Positions 1-9,428 of a stretch of 64,000 nt of DNA are shown here, piece after piece. The stretch comes from Limnoperna fortunei (lineage: Eukaryota > Mollusca > Bivalvia > Mytilida > Modiolidae). Location of the stretch: NCBI GenBank assembly GCA_944474755.1, contig OX104113.1, positions 71,355,917 through 71,419,916 of the forward strand, given 5' to 3'. Numbering within the stretch: the first letter of the stretch is position 1; the number at the start of each line of letters is the position of its first letter. The translations under genes were made by a program, and so were the position numbers. The notes below the pieces were generated by a model. The model was not told the origin of the DNA. It did not search any database and was given only the letters and a program-made list of their open reading frames with translations.

Positions 1-440
1 CCAGGTAACAACAGGTAGACTACAAACACTCGACTGTGAAAACATTTCTGGGCAAATTTTTTTGCGTGTTGCAGAATACTCTAGAAATACGGAAAGTTGT
101 GAATGACGAGTTCTTAATGACAAGATCTTTGAAATATATATTAGACATGTTATATATTTTATTAAATTAATAAACCAAATTTCAGCAGTTTTGTCGATAA
201 TTTTGCAAAATCTAAAGTACCAAGAATTCGTAATAATTTCATATTGTCTGGTCGATCTTAATCCCATTGGTAATGGTTCAAAAGTGTATGGCTTGATAAT
301 ACTTTACTTGGATAAACAAAAACACAATTAAATACTATTGATGATATACGAGTGTTATACCTCAAAATACATCTTATTAAGCAGATCAAATAGAATAAAA
401 TTATTCATAATGACATTGAATTCGTTACATGCACATGTTA
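1..440. other. AT-rich sequence, nothing recognised
   Basis: No exon with flanking splice sites, no protein family and no RNA gene could be recognised in this stretch. It is AT-rich like the rest of the non-coding window. It leads into dispersed repeat R1 at about position 440-470. Confidence 0.4.
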
Positions 441-2510
441 AATGTTAGTGAAAGTAGTTAGTCCTGTAACATATATTCTTTTACTACTGTTGGTTAAAAT
501 TTTCAATTGTTGTAGTATTTGATTTCATCTCTATGTCTTTATAAGACGCATTTTAGTTTAACGTTTGAACTTTATGACCAGAACAGATAATTATAAATAT
601 AAAAGTTATTAAAACTAAGTGTATATTTCAATGGTCCTTAAGTACAAGGAAATATTGTGGTAATTAATTATATAATGTTAAATAATTTTTGAGATTCATC
701 CAATAATATTCATTGATCGTAATAATATTCATGTTTAAGTACCATATAGTATTGTGGAACGAAATAACAAAAATTTTAATCTATTATTTCAGCTGGTGAT
801 TCTATGAAAAGCACAGAAATGAATACATACTAAGCATAACGTAATTAGTGTTTTGCATATTTGTTACAAGCGTAAGTACGCTATCCAACACCATTTCATT
901 TCATATCGAACAGTGTATGATCCTTCAAACTAGCTAACTTCCCGAAATTATATGATGGTTTCAAGATGTTAATATGGAAAAATATGTGTAATAAGGAAAA
1001 AGCCATGTTTTATTCTGAATGTATAACACAGAAAAGAATAAATATAACTTCATTTAATCAGTAGTTTGAGCATCCAAGCCGGTAATGTGTTATATTTATT
1101 AATAGGACCTGACTTCTTTGACCTGTAGTATTAAAAAAAATTATTTAATGGCAACACAGTTTGGAAGAAAACAAAGTTGGATTTCATTATAATAATTCTT
1201 TCATCTGTGTAGTTTTCTAAATCCAGGAGTAAATAAAACAATAATCATTTCACAAAATTAATTAAAAATTAAAACTACTTCAAAAAACGAATTGTTTTCC
1301 TTTATCGTTCAGTTATGGAAGGTGAATTAAGATGAAGAAAATTTGCTTATGACATGTGAATAAATAGTAAATAATAAATCGCAAAAACATATATTTGTTA
1401 AAAATTATATTTGTTATGATAAAAAAGAACATAAGTCCCGCGTTTTATATCAAATTAGTATGTATTATTCATAAACTGTTTGTTGTTTGTTGTGTTAGGA
1501 AATAACATTTTTGCACAGCCCATACGCAAAAGTATATCATTTAACAGGATTTAGAAACAGCTTTTAGTAAATCTGTTTTATCTATCGTTCTATCAAAACC
1601 AAAACAGTTTATACTTTGCTATTTACATAAAAAAAACCTGCATGTTTACATTTTTTTACAATTTAACTTAACAAACCAATATGTCTGTGCTTCTTTTAGT
1701 AACACTCATTTTGTATATAATAGGTAAAGAAAATATTTCAGCCGGTGAATTTAAAGTTGATTTGCACGAGTGTTTTTATCCAAGTGAACATAATGCAAAA
1801 ATGTAACTACATAGAATAGTTCAGTTGTTAAACATGTTAAAGATAACGCAACAAAGACACCAATACGCTAAAGAAATTGTTATAGGATTTTCACTATAAC
1901 AGTTTTATGCCACAACCATATAATTTCAGTGTCAATCATTTATCGCTGTAAACTTTTATTTTCATTATGTTTCATGTACTAATCAACTGAATTTTCACAG
2001 TTGTCCTAAATTTTTCATTTAAAGAACGGTTACTTACATTTTGTCTATGTATAGTATCTGATCCACCGAGACAGTGATCAGGAAGTATGAATACATTTGT
2101 TTAGCGTAAATAAGTTGCCAGAGTTCTATTTAAAACTTTATATTCGTCACAGATCTCAATCAACCCAACAAGTACAATACCAATTAGAAGACTGCATGTT
2201 AAATCATGCAGTCAGATTTAAACTGGAAATAGAAGATATAGATATTTCGTTCATAATTACATTTGTATTGAAATAATAGTCTGTATATTATTTTATAAGT
2301 TTAACTCGATTACCGCACGTGAAGATGGTCATGTCTGTTTGTTTTTATGTTTGTATTGTAAATAAAGAGATATAAGCATGCATTCTAAGCTTTATAGTGT
2401 TTAAACAAAACTATCATAATACTATTTTTCTCACAAAAAGAGGACAAGGCTAACGTTGTGACAATCTATGGTTAGTTAAATTTATTTATTAGCACGTTTC
2501 TTTTTGTTGT
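440..2510 (+). repeat. Dispersed repeat R1, diverged copy
   Basis: This stretch matches, in order and with many substitutions, the two copies at 33339-35400 and 35401-37463. Shared landmarks include 'cttttactactgttgg' near 480, the 'catttatcgctgtaaac' segment near 1935, and the 'cagtcagatttaaactgg' segment near 2210. The part at 2280-2510 ('aactcgattaccgca' and beyond) matches 39730-39985. The older R1 therefore runs on where the downstream copy is interrupted by SINEs and the hammerhead array. No protein-coding capacity was recognised. The outer ends are approximate. Confidence 0.65.
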
Positions 2511-2625
2511 CTTTTTCATCCCGCTACCTCCCTTACTCAAAACTGGACGCCATGATTAACATGCTAATTGCTGAAAGTGGCGTAAAACACCACTCAAAAA
2601 ACAAACAAAAACCATGAACAATAGT
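2510..2625 (+). repeat. SINE tail fragment (type 2)
   Basis: The sequence 'aactggacgccatgatta...gctgaaagtggcgtaaaac' followed by an A/C-rich run is the same 3' tail seen at 28800-28915 and 53750-53825. In those copies it follows a tRNA-like head. Here only the tail remains. Confidence 0.6.
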
Positions 2626-2784
2626 AGCAGGTAATGCATAACTTGGACAAATACTCCTCTCATCGCGACCTTCATTAAGTTTGTTTGAACCAAAACTGGT
2701 CAATAAACGATTTCTGGGTTATGGCTCTTGGCACGTTTCAGTTGCTTGGTTTCTGACTTTCAACTTGGTTTTGTTTGTTTGTCA

Positions 2785-2855
2785 GTGTTGACAGACCACT
2801 TGATCAATAGTAGATGAACTACCTTAAGAACTCGGCCATCGAGGTCCCCGCTTAT
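2785..2855 (-). repeat. SINE tRNA-like head fragment (type 2)
   Basis: The reverse complement reads as a tRNA-like head (gaggacctcgatggccgag... and 'gtggtctgtcaacact'). It matches the head of the copy at 28652-28915. It is only a fragment and is not a functional tRNA. Confidence 0.55.
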
Positions 2856-2899
2856 AACTTGAAATCGGTTAGAGATATTACAGTAAACACATAGCTTTA

Positions 2900-3130
2900 A
2901 AGTGATCAATGGGAAAAATGCTTTAAATTGAGAGCAAGGTTAAAAGTCATAAGTCCATGTCATACCATAGCACAGTAACTGTTATAACAAGTCATTAGCA
3001 ACCGTATATTGTTAGAATCAGGGTGATGTACTCTACTGATATAGGACATTGTAAAAACTAGAAGTGGTATTTTGTCCCTACCAACGGGTATAAAAATTCT
3101 TTAAAACCACATATTGTCGGACCCTGGACC
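2900..3130 (+). repeat. Low-copy repeat R4
   Basis: The stretch 'gcaaggttaaaagtcata...catgtcataccatagca...ctgttat' recurs in diverged form at 40990-41420. It has no coding potential that I recognise. Confidence 0.4.
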
Positions 3131-3189
3131 ATTTTCTTAACTTAAATAACTTCATGACTATAAGTGACACTTTGTACTAAGTAACAGAC

Positions 3190-4735
3190 AAAAGGCGATA
3201 ACATCCATAACATCTACATTGTGCTTTATATTGCAATATTTGAAAATCGTGTGGTTCATATTCAATTCTTTAAGTTTTTAAAATATTATACATATTACCA
3301 CCAATCTTGGTAAATATGAAACAATTGTATTCTTATAAAACCCCTTGATATTTGCTCAAATATCATCATGTTTGGAAAAAGATCCTATTTATTTTCAAAA
3401 CAGATTAATGCTAAATTTAAACAATCCTTATATATATTAAAAATCTCTTGAGATATATCAAAACTGTTCTCAAAATGTATTAGAAAATCTTGATGGTATG
3501 TCAACAGATTGACCTACGTTCAAATATTTAACCTGAGGAAACGGGTTCCCATGTACCATTTTGATTCAATTTTAAATAAGTACACTGGCTTCAGGAAGAA
3601 GATGAAAACTGAAATATGCAACAAAGAATGACTTCAGTTATATTGTAGCTAACAAACAAGTATGCTGCATCAGAAATGTGTGGTTAATACCAAATATTTA
3701 GAAACGTTTACAAAGTAGGCCCAACAGTTAGAATTATATTTTAATACTGCCAAAGTTTTTGTTTGCTCTATATAGCAGATTTGGTCGAGCGGTCTAGGCG
3801 AATGGGCGCCACAGTGTCAGAACGGTGTGAGTTCGAATCATGCTGAGGGTAAGCAAAAATTTGACAGTAGGAAAACTCTAATTCTATCAGTGTTGAGGTT
3901 TATTTGTAGTCGTATATGTTACTTTGGTTTCCTGATTTACGTACAATTATATTAATACAAAATAGATAATGTAACTATTCCAAGAGTGAAAATGTATTTT
4001 TTTCTATATAATAGAACATTATTAATATATTCAAAACTTAGTTACAGAGGACGATAAGAATTGAACTTACATTATTCCGGCATTCGAAATTATTATCCGA
4101 ATTTTAAAAAAACAAGGAAGTACTATTCGATATCATCGATATTCTCATTTTAATTTGCTTTTCTGACAAATAAAAAACACAAGAACATCAGGCACAATGC
4201 ATTTAAATGTCCTAATAATAACTATTACTCTTTGGTTTAAATATTCTTTTCACATTTTTTGTTGACTTTACATAATGTTTTTAAAAGCAATTACTTAAAT
4301 ATAATGCAATGGCCTTATTTGCCATTACATAATGAAAGTATACAGTTATTTTGATGTGTGTTATATTTTTTAAATCATAAAATTTCTGATATGATATAAT
4401 GTGTTCGTGGAAATCTACTAGTTTCTATTAATAGGTGAATTACATTTACAGGCAAAATTATGTTATTTATCTTCTCTAATCTTTATATGAATTGCAAAGC
4501 CTTATTTCTTCAAAGTTTAAACCAATGTTGTGGGATCGCCTTCCGAATGACTATTGTCAATTCTACATATCTTGTTTGAATGTTTCTACTATTTTAATTG
4601 ATTTTTTACCATTGTGTCTGCCCTGCAATTTGTTGACTTGTGAATGTTGAATTTAGCTTTATAGGCTTTCAGTCTTCTTCTGAAATAATTTTATAACTGA
4701 GCTTATATACATCTACATTAAATTTGTATAACTTG
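3190..4735 (+). repeat. Dispersed repeat R2, copy 1
   Basis: The sequence is collinear with about 60240-61745 (closer) and about 30230-31560 (more diverged). Shared landmarks include 'accaccaatcttggtaaatatgaaacaat' near 3297 (also near 60330), 'tcaacagattgacctacgtt' near 3500, and 'tgtcctaataataactattactctt' near 4207. Copies 1 and 3 both carry a tRNA-like SINE head at the same place (3776 and 60825), so that SINE predates their separation. Similarity stops at about 4733, where the Penelope-like sequence begins. Confidence 0.65.
3776..3862 (+). repeat. tRNA-derived SINE head (type 1)
   Basis: This is a tRNA-like module. The A-box-like 'tggtcgagcggtctaggcg' is followed by the B-box-like 'gtgtgagttcgaatc' and then 'gctgagggtaagca'. 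Several copies of the same module lie in the window (37427-37523, 37968-38078, 60825-60905). It resembles class II (Ser/Leu) tRNAs, but the arms do not close into a convincing functional tRNA. I call it a SINE promoter head. Confidence 0.6.
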
Positions 4736-6193
4736 AGGTCATTGATTCAAATAAGAATAAGCCCTTTAAGAAGGTCTATGAGTACTAAAGCATCATCAAT
4801 CTTCAGAAATCTTGATGCTCTTAAACCTTTGTCTGACATTCATGACAAATATGTTGTTGTGCCAGCAGATAAGGCCCCTAACAACATTATTTTTATCTGC
4901 AAAAAACATTACATAGAGTGTTTAATTAATGAGTTAGGCATGGACAGTTCACTTGGCAATCCTACTTACACATTTACTGCGCTTTCAAAAGAGGAGATTA
5001 TTGAAAATCACAAATCGATATTGGCATCCTTTGGTCTCAAAATCAAAGTCGAAGATTGTGATCTCCCCTTATTGTATTGGATACCAAAACTTCAAAAAAA
5101 TCCATACAAACAGCGTTTTATAGCAGGATCGTCTAAGTGTACTACCAAAACACTATCGCAACTCCTGACCACTATTTTAACAACAGTAAAAACGGGGCTT
5201 CAAAAATAGCGACACTTTTACTCCAGGAGTGGAATAAATGAAATGTGGATATTAACAAATTCAAAAGACCTGATAGACATTTTGAGGTCTGGATCTCTTT
5301 CCCATTGTAACAGCATTAACACATTTGATTTTTCGACACTCTATACGGCCATCCCTCATATCCAGCTTAAAACTAGGCTTAAAGATCTTATAAAACGTTG
5401 CTTTTTCAAGAAAAACGGAAAGAGACGATACAAATACCTAGTAATTAGTCATGACAGAACTTACTTCGTCATTAATGACTCTAAATCTACTACTAAATAT
5501 ACTGAAGACCAAATCTGTTATATGTTAGATTTTCTGATTGACAATATATTCGTCATGTTTGGAGGACATGTTTTTCAACAGACTGTTGGTATTCCAATGG
5601 GTACTAATTGTGCTCATCTCCTCGCCGACCTGTTTTTGTACTCTTATGAGGCTGAGTTCCTACAAGGCCTGCTGAAGAAGAAAGAAAAGACACTGGCCCA
5701 GACCTTTAATTTAACATTCCGCAATATTGATGATGTTTTGTCCCTCAACAATGCTAAATTTGGTGACTATTTACATTCAATTTACCGAAGCGAGCTTGAA
5801 ATTAAAGACACCACCAATACACTAAGCTCAGCCTCTTACTTAGACCTACTTCTAGAAATAGACTCAGGAAAACTACAAACTAAACTCTACGACAAACATG
5901 ATGACTTCAACTTTCCAATTGTCAACTTCCCGTTTATCGACAGCAACATTCCAGCAGCTCCAGCGTATGGTGTGTACATTTCACAACTTATACGTTATTC
6001 TAGATCCTGCGATCGGTATTCCGATTTTCTAGACCGATCCCAGTTGTTGACTGCTAAACTACTCAAACAAGGGTTTGTTGCACCTAGGTTGATGTTATCT
6101 CTCCAGAAATTCTATGGTCGTTACCATGACTTAATTGATCGTTATGGGAAATCAGTGTCTCAAATACGATCTGACATGTTTGCTGAGTCATAG
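4724..6193 (+). pseudogene. Penelope-like element reverse transcriptase, one nonsense codon
   Basis: This is one continuous frame of about 490 codons, broken only by an in-frame TAG at 5207-5209; the frame is the same on both sides. Before the stop lie 'VVVPADKAPNNI' and 'IPKLQKNPYKQRFIAGSS'. After it come RT motif A 'TFDFSTLYTAIPH' (about 5320-5360), motif B 'GIPMGTNCAHLLADLF' (about 5590-5637), and the catalytic box near 5717, then a C-terminal region ending 'RYGKSVSQIRSDMFAES'. These are hallmarks of Penelope-like RTs. The catalytic box reads 'FRNIDDVLSL': the Tyr of YxDD is Asn (codon AAT at 5723-5725). The N-terminus is cut where repeat R2 ends, and no GIY-YIG endonuclease is visible. 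I infer a dead, 5'-truncated copy. The family call is firm; inactivity follows from the stop and the motif change. Confidence 0.9.
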
Positions 6194-6440
6194 GTAGTGA
6201 AACCTATTCCTGGATTTGACTTTTCCCTAGACATGACAATGAGTTACTCGACGTGTGTCTAATTAGAGGCAGGCACTGCTTACTAGTCCGGCGCACCTGA
6301 GTGCACCCATGGTTTTTATTGGGTTTGGGTTCTGTTTTTTGTGTTTTTGGTTTTTGTGTTGCGTTTTTTCTATATCCGGATTTGTAACTGTCCCTTAACT
6401 TTTGGCTCTTGTTGTTCGGTCGGTTTTCTTTGCTATTTTT
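4735..6440 (+). mobile_element. Penelope-like retroelement, 5'-truncated, with 3' tail
   Basis: The element comprises the RT frame plus a 3' untranslated tail at 6194-6440. The tail contains 'attagaggcaggcactgc', a T/G-rich 'tggtttttattgggtt' segment, and the ending 'ttgttcggtcggttttctttgct'. The same tail, ending at the same point, recurs at 21590, 24900, 25185 (minus), 32095 (minus), 42365 (minus), 55125 and 59795 (minus), so it defines the family's 3' terminus. The element lies between R2 (ending about 4733) and R3 (from about 6440). Confidence 0.75.
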
Positions 6441-7300
6441 CTAAGATCACCATCATGAACTGGTTGATTTCAAAGAAGTGTAGAACTCAGGAATCAATAC
6501 GAATCAGAATACTTTTTGGTTTACGTAATAGTTTTCCTTCATTTTTACCTCGTTGACGACATTTTATTCGTCTTTGTATATTACATTTAGTATCCCGACC
6601 TGACGTGTGAGCAAATAGTGTTTACTAGTGCTGCTTGAGCTTGTGGAGTTCACAAGTTTTACTGGTATTTTTGTTATTCATCTTTAGTTATAAAATGTCA
6701 TAAAGACACCAGCGTAATAAAATTTACTACACCTGACCCTTTAATCAAGACTCATCAGCCGAGCTCAATATGTTGTAGAGATTAGTTTTATTGTTGTTGT
6801 TAGTACTTCCGAAAAGGATCACAGATGTACTTGAATGTGTTAGTTAGCAGGCAATAAAATGGTTTTAACACATTTATTTTTATATACAAAACTTTGTTTC
6901 ATCTAAATCTTTTAATATTGTACAAGCATTCTTTTACATTAACTACTCCAACACCATAATGTTTCAAATAATAGTTTCCTTTTTTGTCATTCTCCCTAGC
7001 AACTATTAAATATAAATCTAAATAAAGTACACATAATTACCAATTGAAGAGGACGCTTTTGTAGCAGATGTCCTTCTTGGCAAAGAATGTAGAACTATGA
7101 ATTGGTTATAACAAAAATTGTGAGGCATTGTTTTAATCATGTTAGATATTTACATAATTTAGTGTCCATCTTATCGCCTTTGCTTTAATTCCATGGTATT
7201 CATGAAATAGAAGAACGCATTTTAATTTAACAATATTCAACATTTTGCCTGTGATACCAGGAACTGCCGTTTCGTTTGTGATAGCAGATGCGTCGTTTCA
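6440..7300 (+). repeat. Dispersed repeat R3, copy 1
   Basis: This stretch matches 62080-62980 ('actggtt gatttcaaagaa', 'aatcagaatac', 'ctagtgct', 'gttttattgttgttgtt'). Part of it also matches 31600-31700. It carries a broken minus-strand hammerhead motif at 6730-6765. No coding sequence was recognised. Confidence 0.6.
6730..6765 (-). ncRNA. Decayed hammerhead ribozyme
   Basis: On the minus strand CUGAUGA (6752-6758) is followed by GUCUUGAUUAAA and then directly by GGGUCAGGU. The paralogous motif at 62360-62400 has nine more bases here, which include the conserved GAAA. That deletion removes one half of the catalytic core, so this copy should not self-cleave. Confidence 0.6.
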
Positions 7301-7639
7301 TAAATGGTAGCTACGCCACTGCCCACAAAACATCAATCTGTGAATAAGGTTAAAGCAATCTTACTTCTTATTGGTAAACAAAAAATCGAAGAATGTGTCC
7401 AGAAGCCCTCGCTAAATTAAGTCCCAAACAGGAAGTAGTTGTCCGACAGGTCTGAAAGTCGCTTAGGACGTACAACTTAAACCTTAAAATTGATACCTAA
7501 AGCAAAAATATTATTCCGGGATGCTTAATTTATGATTTGGATATTATGTCTAACTGGAAAAGAACCAATAGAAACAGCTTCATCTACAATATTTTTATAC
7601 TCATACTCTGAATATGACACCAACCTTCATCTCGGCACA

Positions 7640-7800
7640 AAAATTACAAAAAACGAGACGATTCCAATTTCAAAGTTATAGATTTACAACACTTATGCAG
7701 CAATTTTCCAGCTTCTCCTGCATACGGTGTCTATATATTTTCAAATGATCAGGTATGCAAAGGGTTGCAGTGAATATACTGAATTTAGCAGACGTCACCA
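7640..7800 (+). pseudogene. Penelope-like RT remnant
   Basis: A short degenerate match to the C-terminal part of the RT. The stretch at about 7700-7770 decodes to fragments such as 'FPASPAYGVYI', equivalent to 'IPAAPAYGVYISQLIRY' in the copy at 4724-6193. Frames are broken and both ends are gone. Confidence 0.55.
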
Positions 7801-7917
7801 ATGTACGAAAAATCATACAGTTGATATGACATATTTGACATAATGAAAGAATAAATGATTTAAAATAATAACAACATTTAAAGATAAAAAAATTAGGGCA
7901 TCTAATGGGACATTAAA

Positions 7918-8307
7918 TTATACCCCGCCACGATATTCATCAATAGTTAAATATATTTGTATATATTAGTATACTATACTGTATATACTATACATCCACT
8001 ATATAATAGTATATAGAGACAGAAAGAAATGAGTTATCTTTCTTAGACCAGAAAATTTCATTATTGTCAAATTTGAAAATTTATAAAGTGGCAAAACTTC
8101 AATAATATTTTTCGGATCATCCTGAAAATTGACTTGACCTGTATTTTAGTGTACTAAACAGCTGTGCAAAATATTATTCAAATCCCTTGAGGCGTTTTTA
8201 AGTTATCATCTGGAACCCTTCGGGGGACGGACGGATCGACGGACAGACACCGAAACGAAACTGAGGGTATAAGATAATACCTCGCCACTTCGTGTGGCGG
8301 GGTATAA
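7918..8307. mobile_element. MITE-like element with 14-bp inverted termini
   Basis: Perfect 14-bp terminal inverted repeats flank this 390-bp non-coding element: TTATACCCCGCCAC at 7918-7931 and GTGGCGGGGTATAA at 8294-8307. The right end also has a subterminal copy of the terminus, so 'cctcgccac ttc gtgtggcgggg' can fold as a hairpin. The interior has a TA-rich tract (7950-8015) and a 'ggacggacggatcgacggac' run. There is no transposase. The target duplication is probably TA but cannot be proved here. Confidence 0.65.
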
Positions 8308-8600
8308 AAACTATTATTTCAAATAAAATAACGGAGCAACGAACAGGTTGTGGTGCCATTATTGGACTCGTCTAAACTCTTGAGACTTTTAAAAAAGATG
8401 AAACTGAACTTGATGAACACACAAAATCGTCCGGCTGGTTCCAAACCGGAGATACACTTTAAACTTTAATAAAACCTGTAAGATTTCATTATAAAAGAAT
8501 ACATCACTCCCAACACCCTAGATAAACACTAAATTTGTTTCTTACAAAAGAACAATACAAAATGCATAGTATATATCAACAAGCTAAGACCATTGGACGG
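8308..8600. other. Non-coding, nothing recognised
   Basis: This lies between the MITE and the conserved 3' flank of gene A. No exon or repeat assignment could be made. Confidence 0.3.
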
Positions 8601-9198
8601 TTTTATTCTATGTGCTGCTTTGAACAGTACCGTAAATGAAAAAGGCGTCCGAGGTGAAGTTGTTGAATGTATTTCACACCAGATAGCACAACATTAAATA
8701 AATTGATTATTTGTGTAACAATCCTTATATTACACCACTGACGTAATTGTGCAGTTGTACACTGAAAACTTTTTGTGGACAAAAATATAAATATAAAAAA
8801 ATCCATATTATCTGACAGTGTAAAAAAAAAAATTTAATCCTTAATCTGGTAAATACTTCAACTTTAAATTAAATATATAGAATATATAATTATTATTTGA
8901 TGTCACGATCAGGGTAAACGAACGCCAAAACACATAAAAATTGAGTCACATAATTAACGTGGAATATTGATCTGAAGTACACACAAATAAAACTAACACA
9001 TGTGATGTACAACGACACGACTATATCGAATTGCAACAACCTTTGAATGGACAAACACCTAACACGTGGAAAGGACTAGTTTTAGCGAAACTGAAATATC
9101 TCAGATAGACGTGACGTCTATCGGAACAGAGGCTTAACCGTTGAGTGGTCTACAAAATTCCTGGAACCGAGTTTCTCTTCTGTAAAGTAACTATATTC
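8600..9198 (-). other. 3' flank / probable 3' UTR of gene A
   Basis: Sequence downstream of the gene A stop codon is recognisably related to the flank of gene B at about 42190-42896. Shared pieces include 'tgaacagta', 'gttgaat', 'atattacaccact' and 'gaaaactttttgt'. On the minus strand an AATAAA lies at 8602-8607, a possible polyadenylation signal. The conservation shows that the duplication unit extends past the stop codon. The true UTR end is unknown. Confidence 0.45.
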
Positions 9199-9428
9199 TT
9201 ACGAGCATCCTTTTAAAGTAGTCAGATGTATCCATTTTTTCGAATCCATATCACAAATGCTTGAATTAAAAAGTGCACAAGTACAGATGCTTGGTTCCCA
9301 GTAAGTGTCTTTGCCACAGGGTCTCACAACCGGCCTACCATCATCACATTGGTAAAATATATTACAGTAGATCCGATCCGGATAATAAAGTCCGTAATCA
9401 GGTATGGTTTTACAATCTGGTTCGCATC
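9199..9428 (-). CDS. Gene A last exon: CBM14 / peritrophin-A domain
   Basis: The exon opens after a CTTTTAAG acceptor in phase 1. It reads GCEPDCKT, then 'YGLYYPDRIYCNIFYQCDDG', then 'RPCGKDTYWEPSICTC', ending 'KGCS' and TAA at 9199-9201. The cysteine spacing (C-15-C-5-C-9-C-10-C) and the Y-P-D..C..FYQC..G..C core are those of type-2 chitin-binding domains, which bind chitin in peritrophins, chitinases and VCBPs. About 25 residues with another Cys follow the domain. The gene B exon at 42897-43150 is clearly homologous. The family call is confident; the ligand is inferred. Confidence 0.88.
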
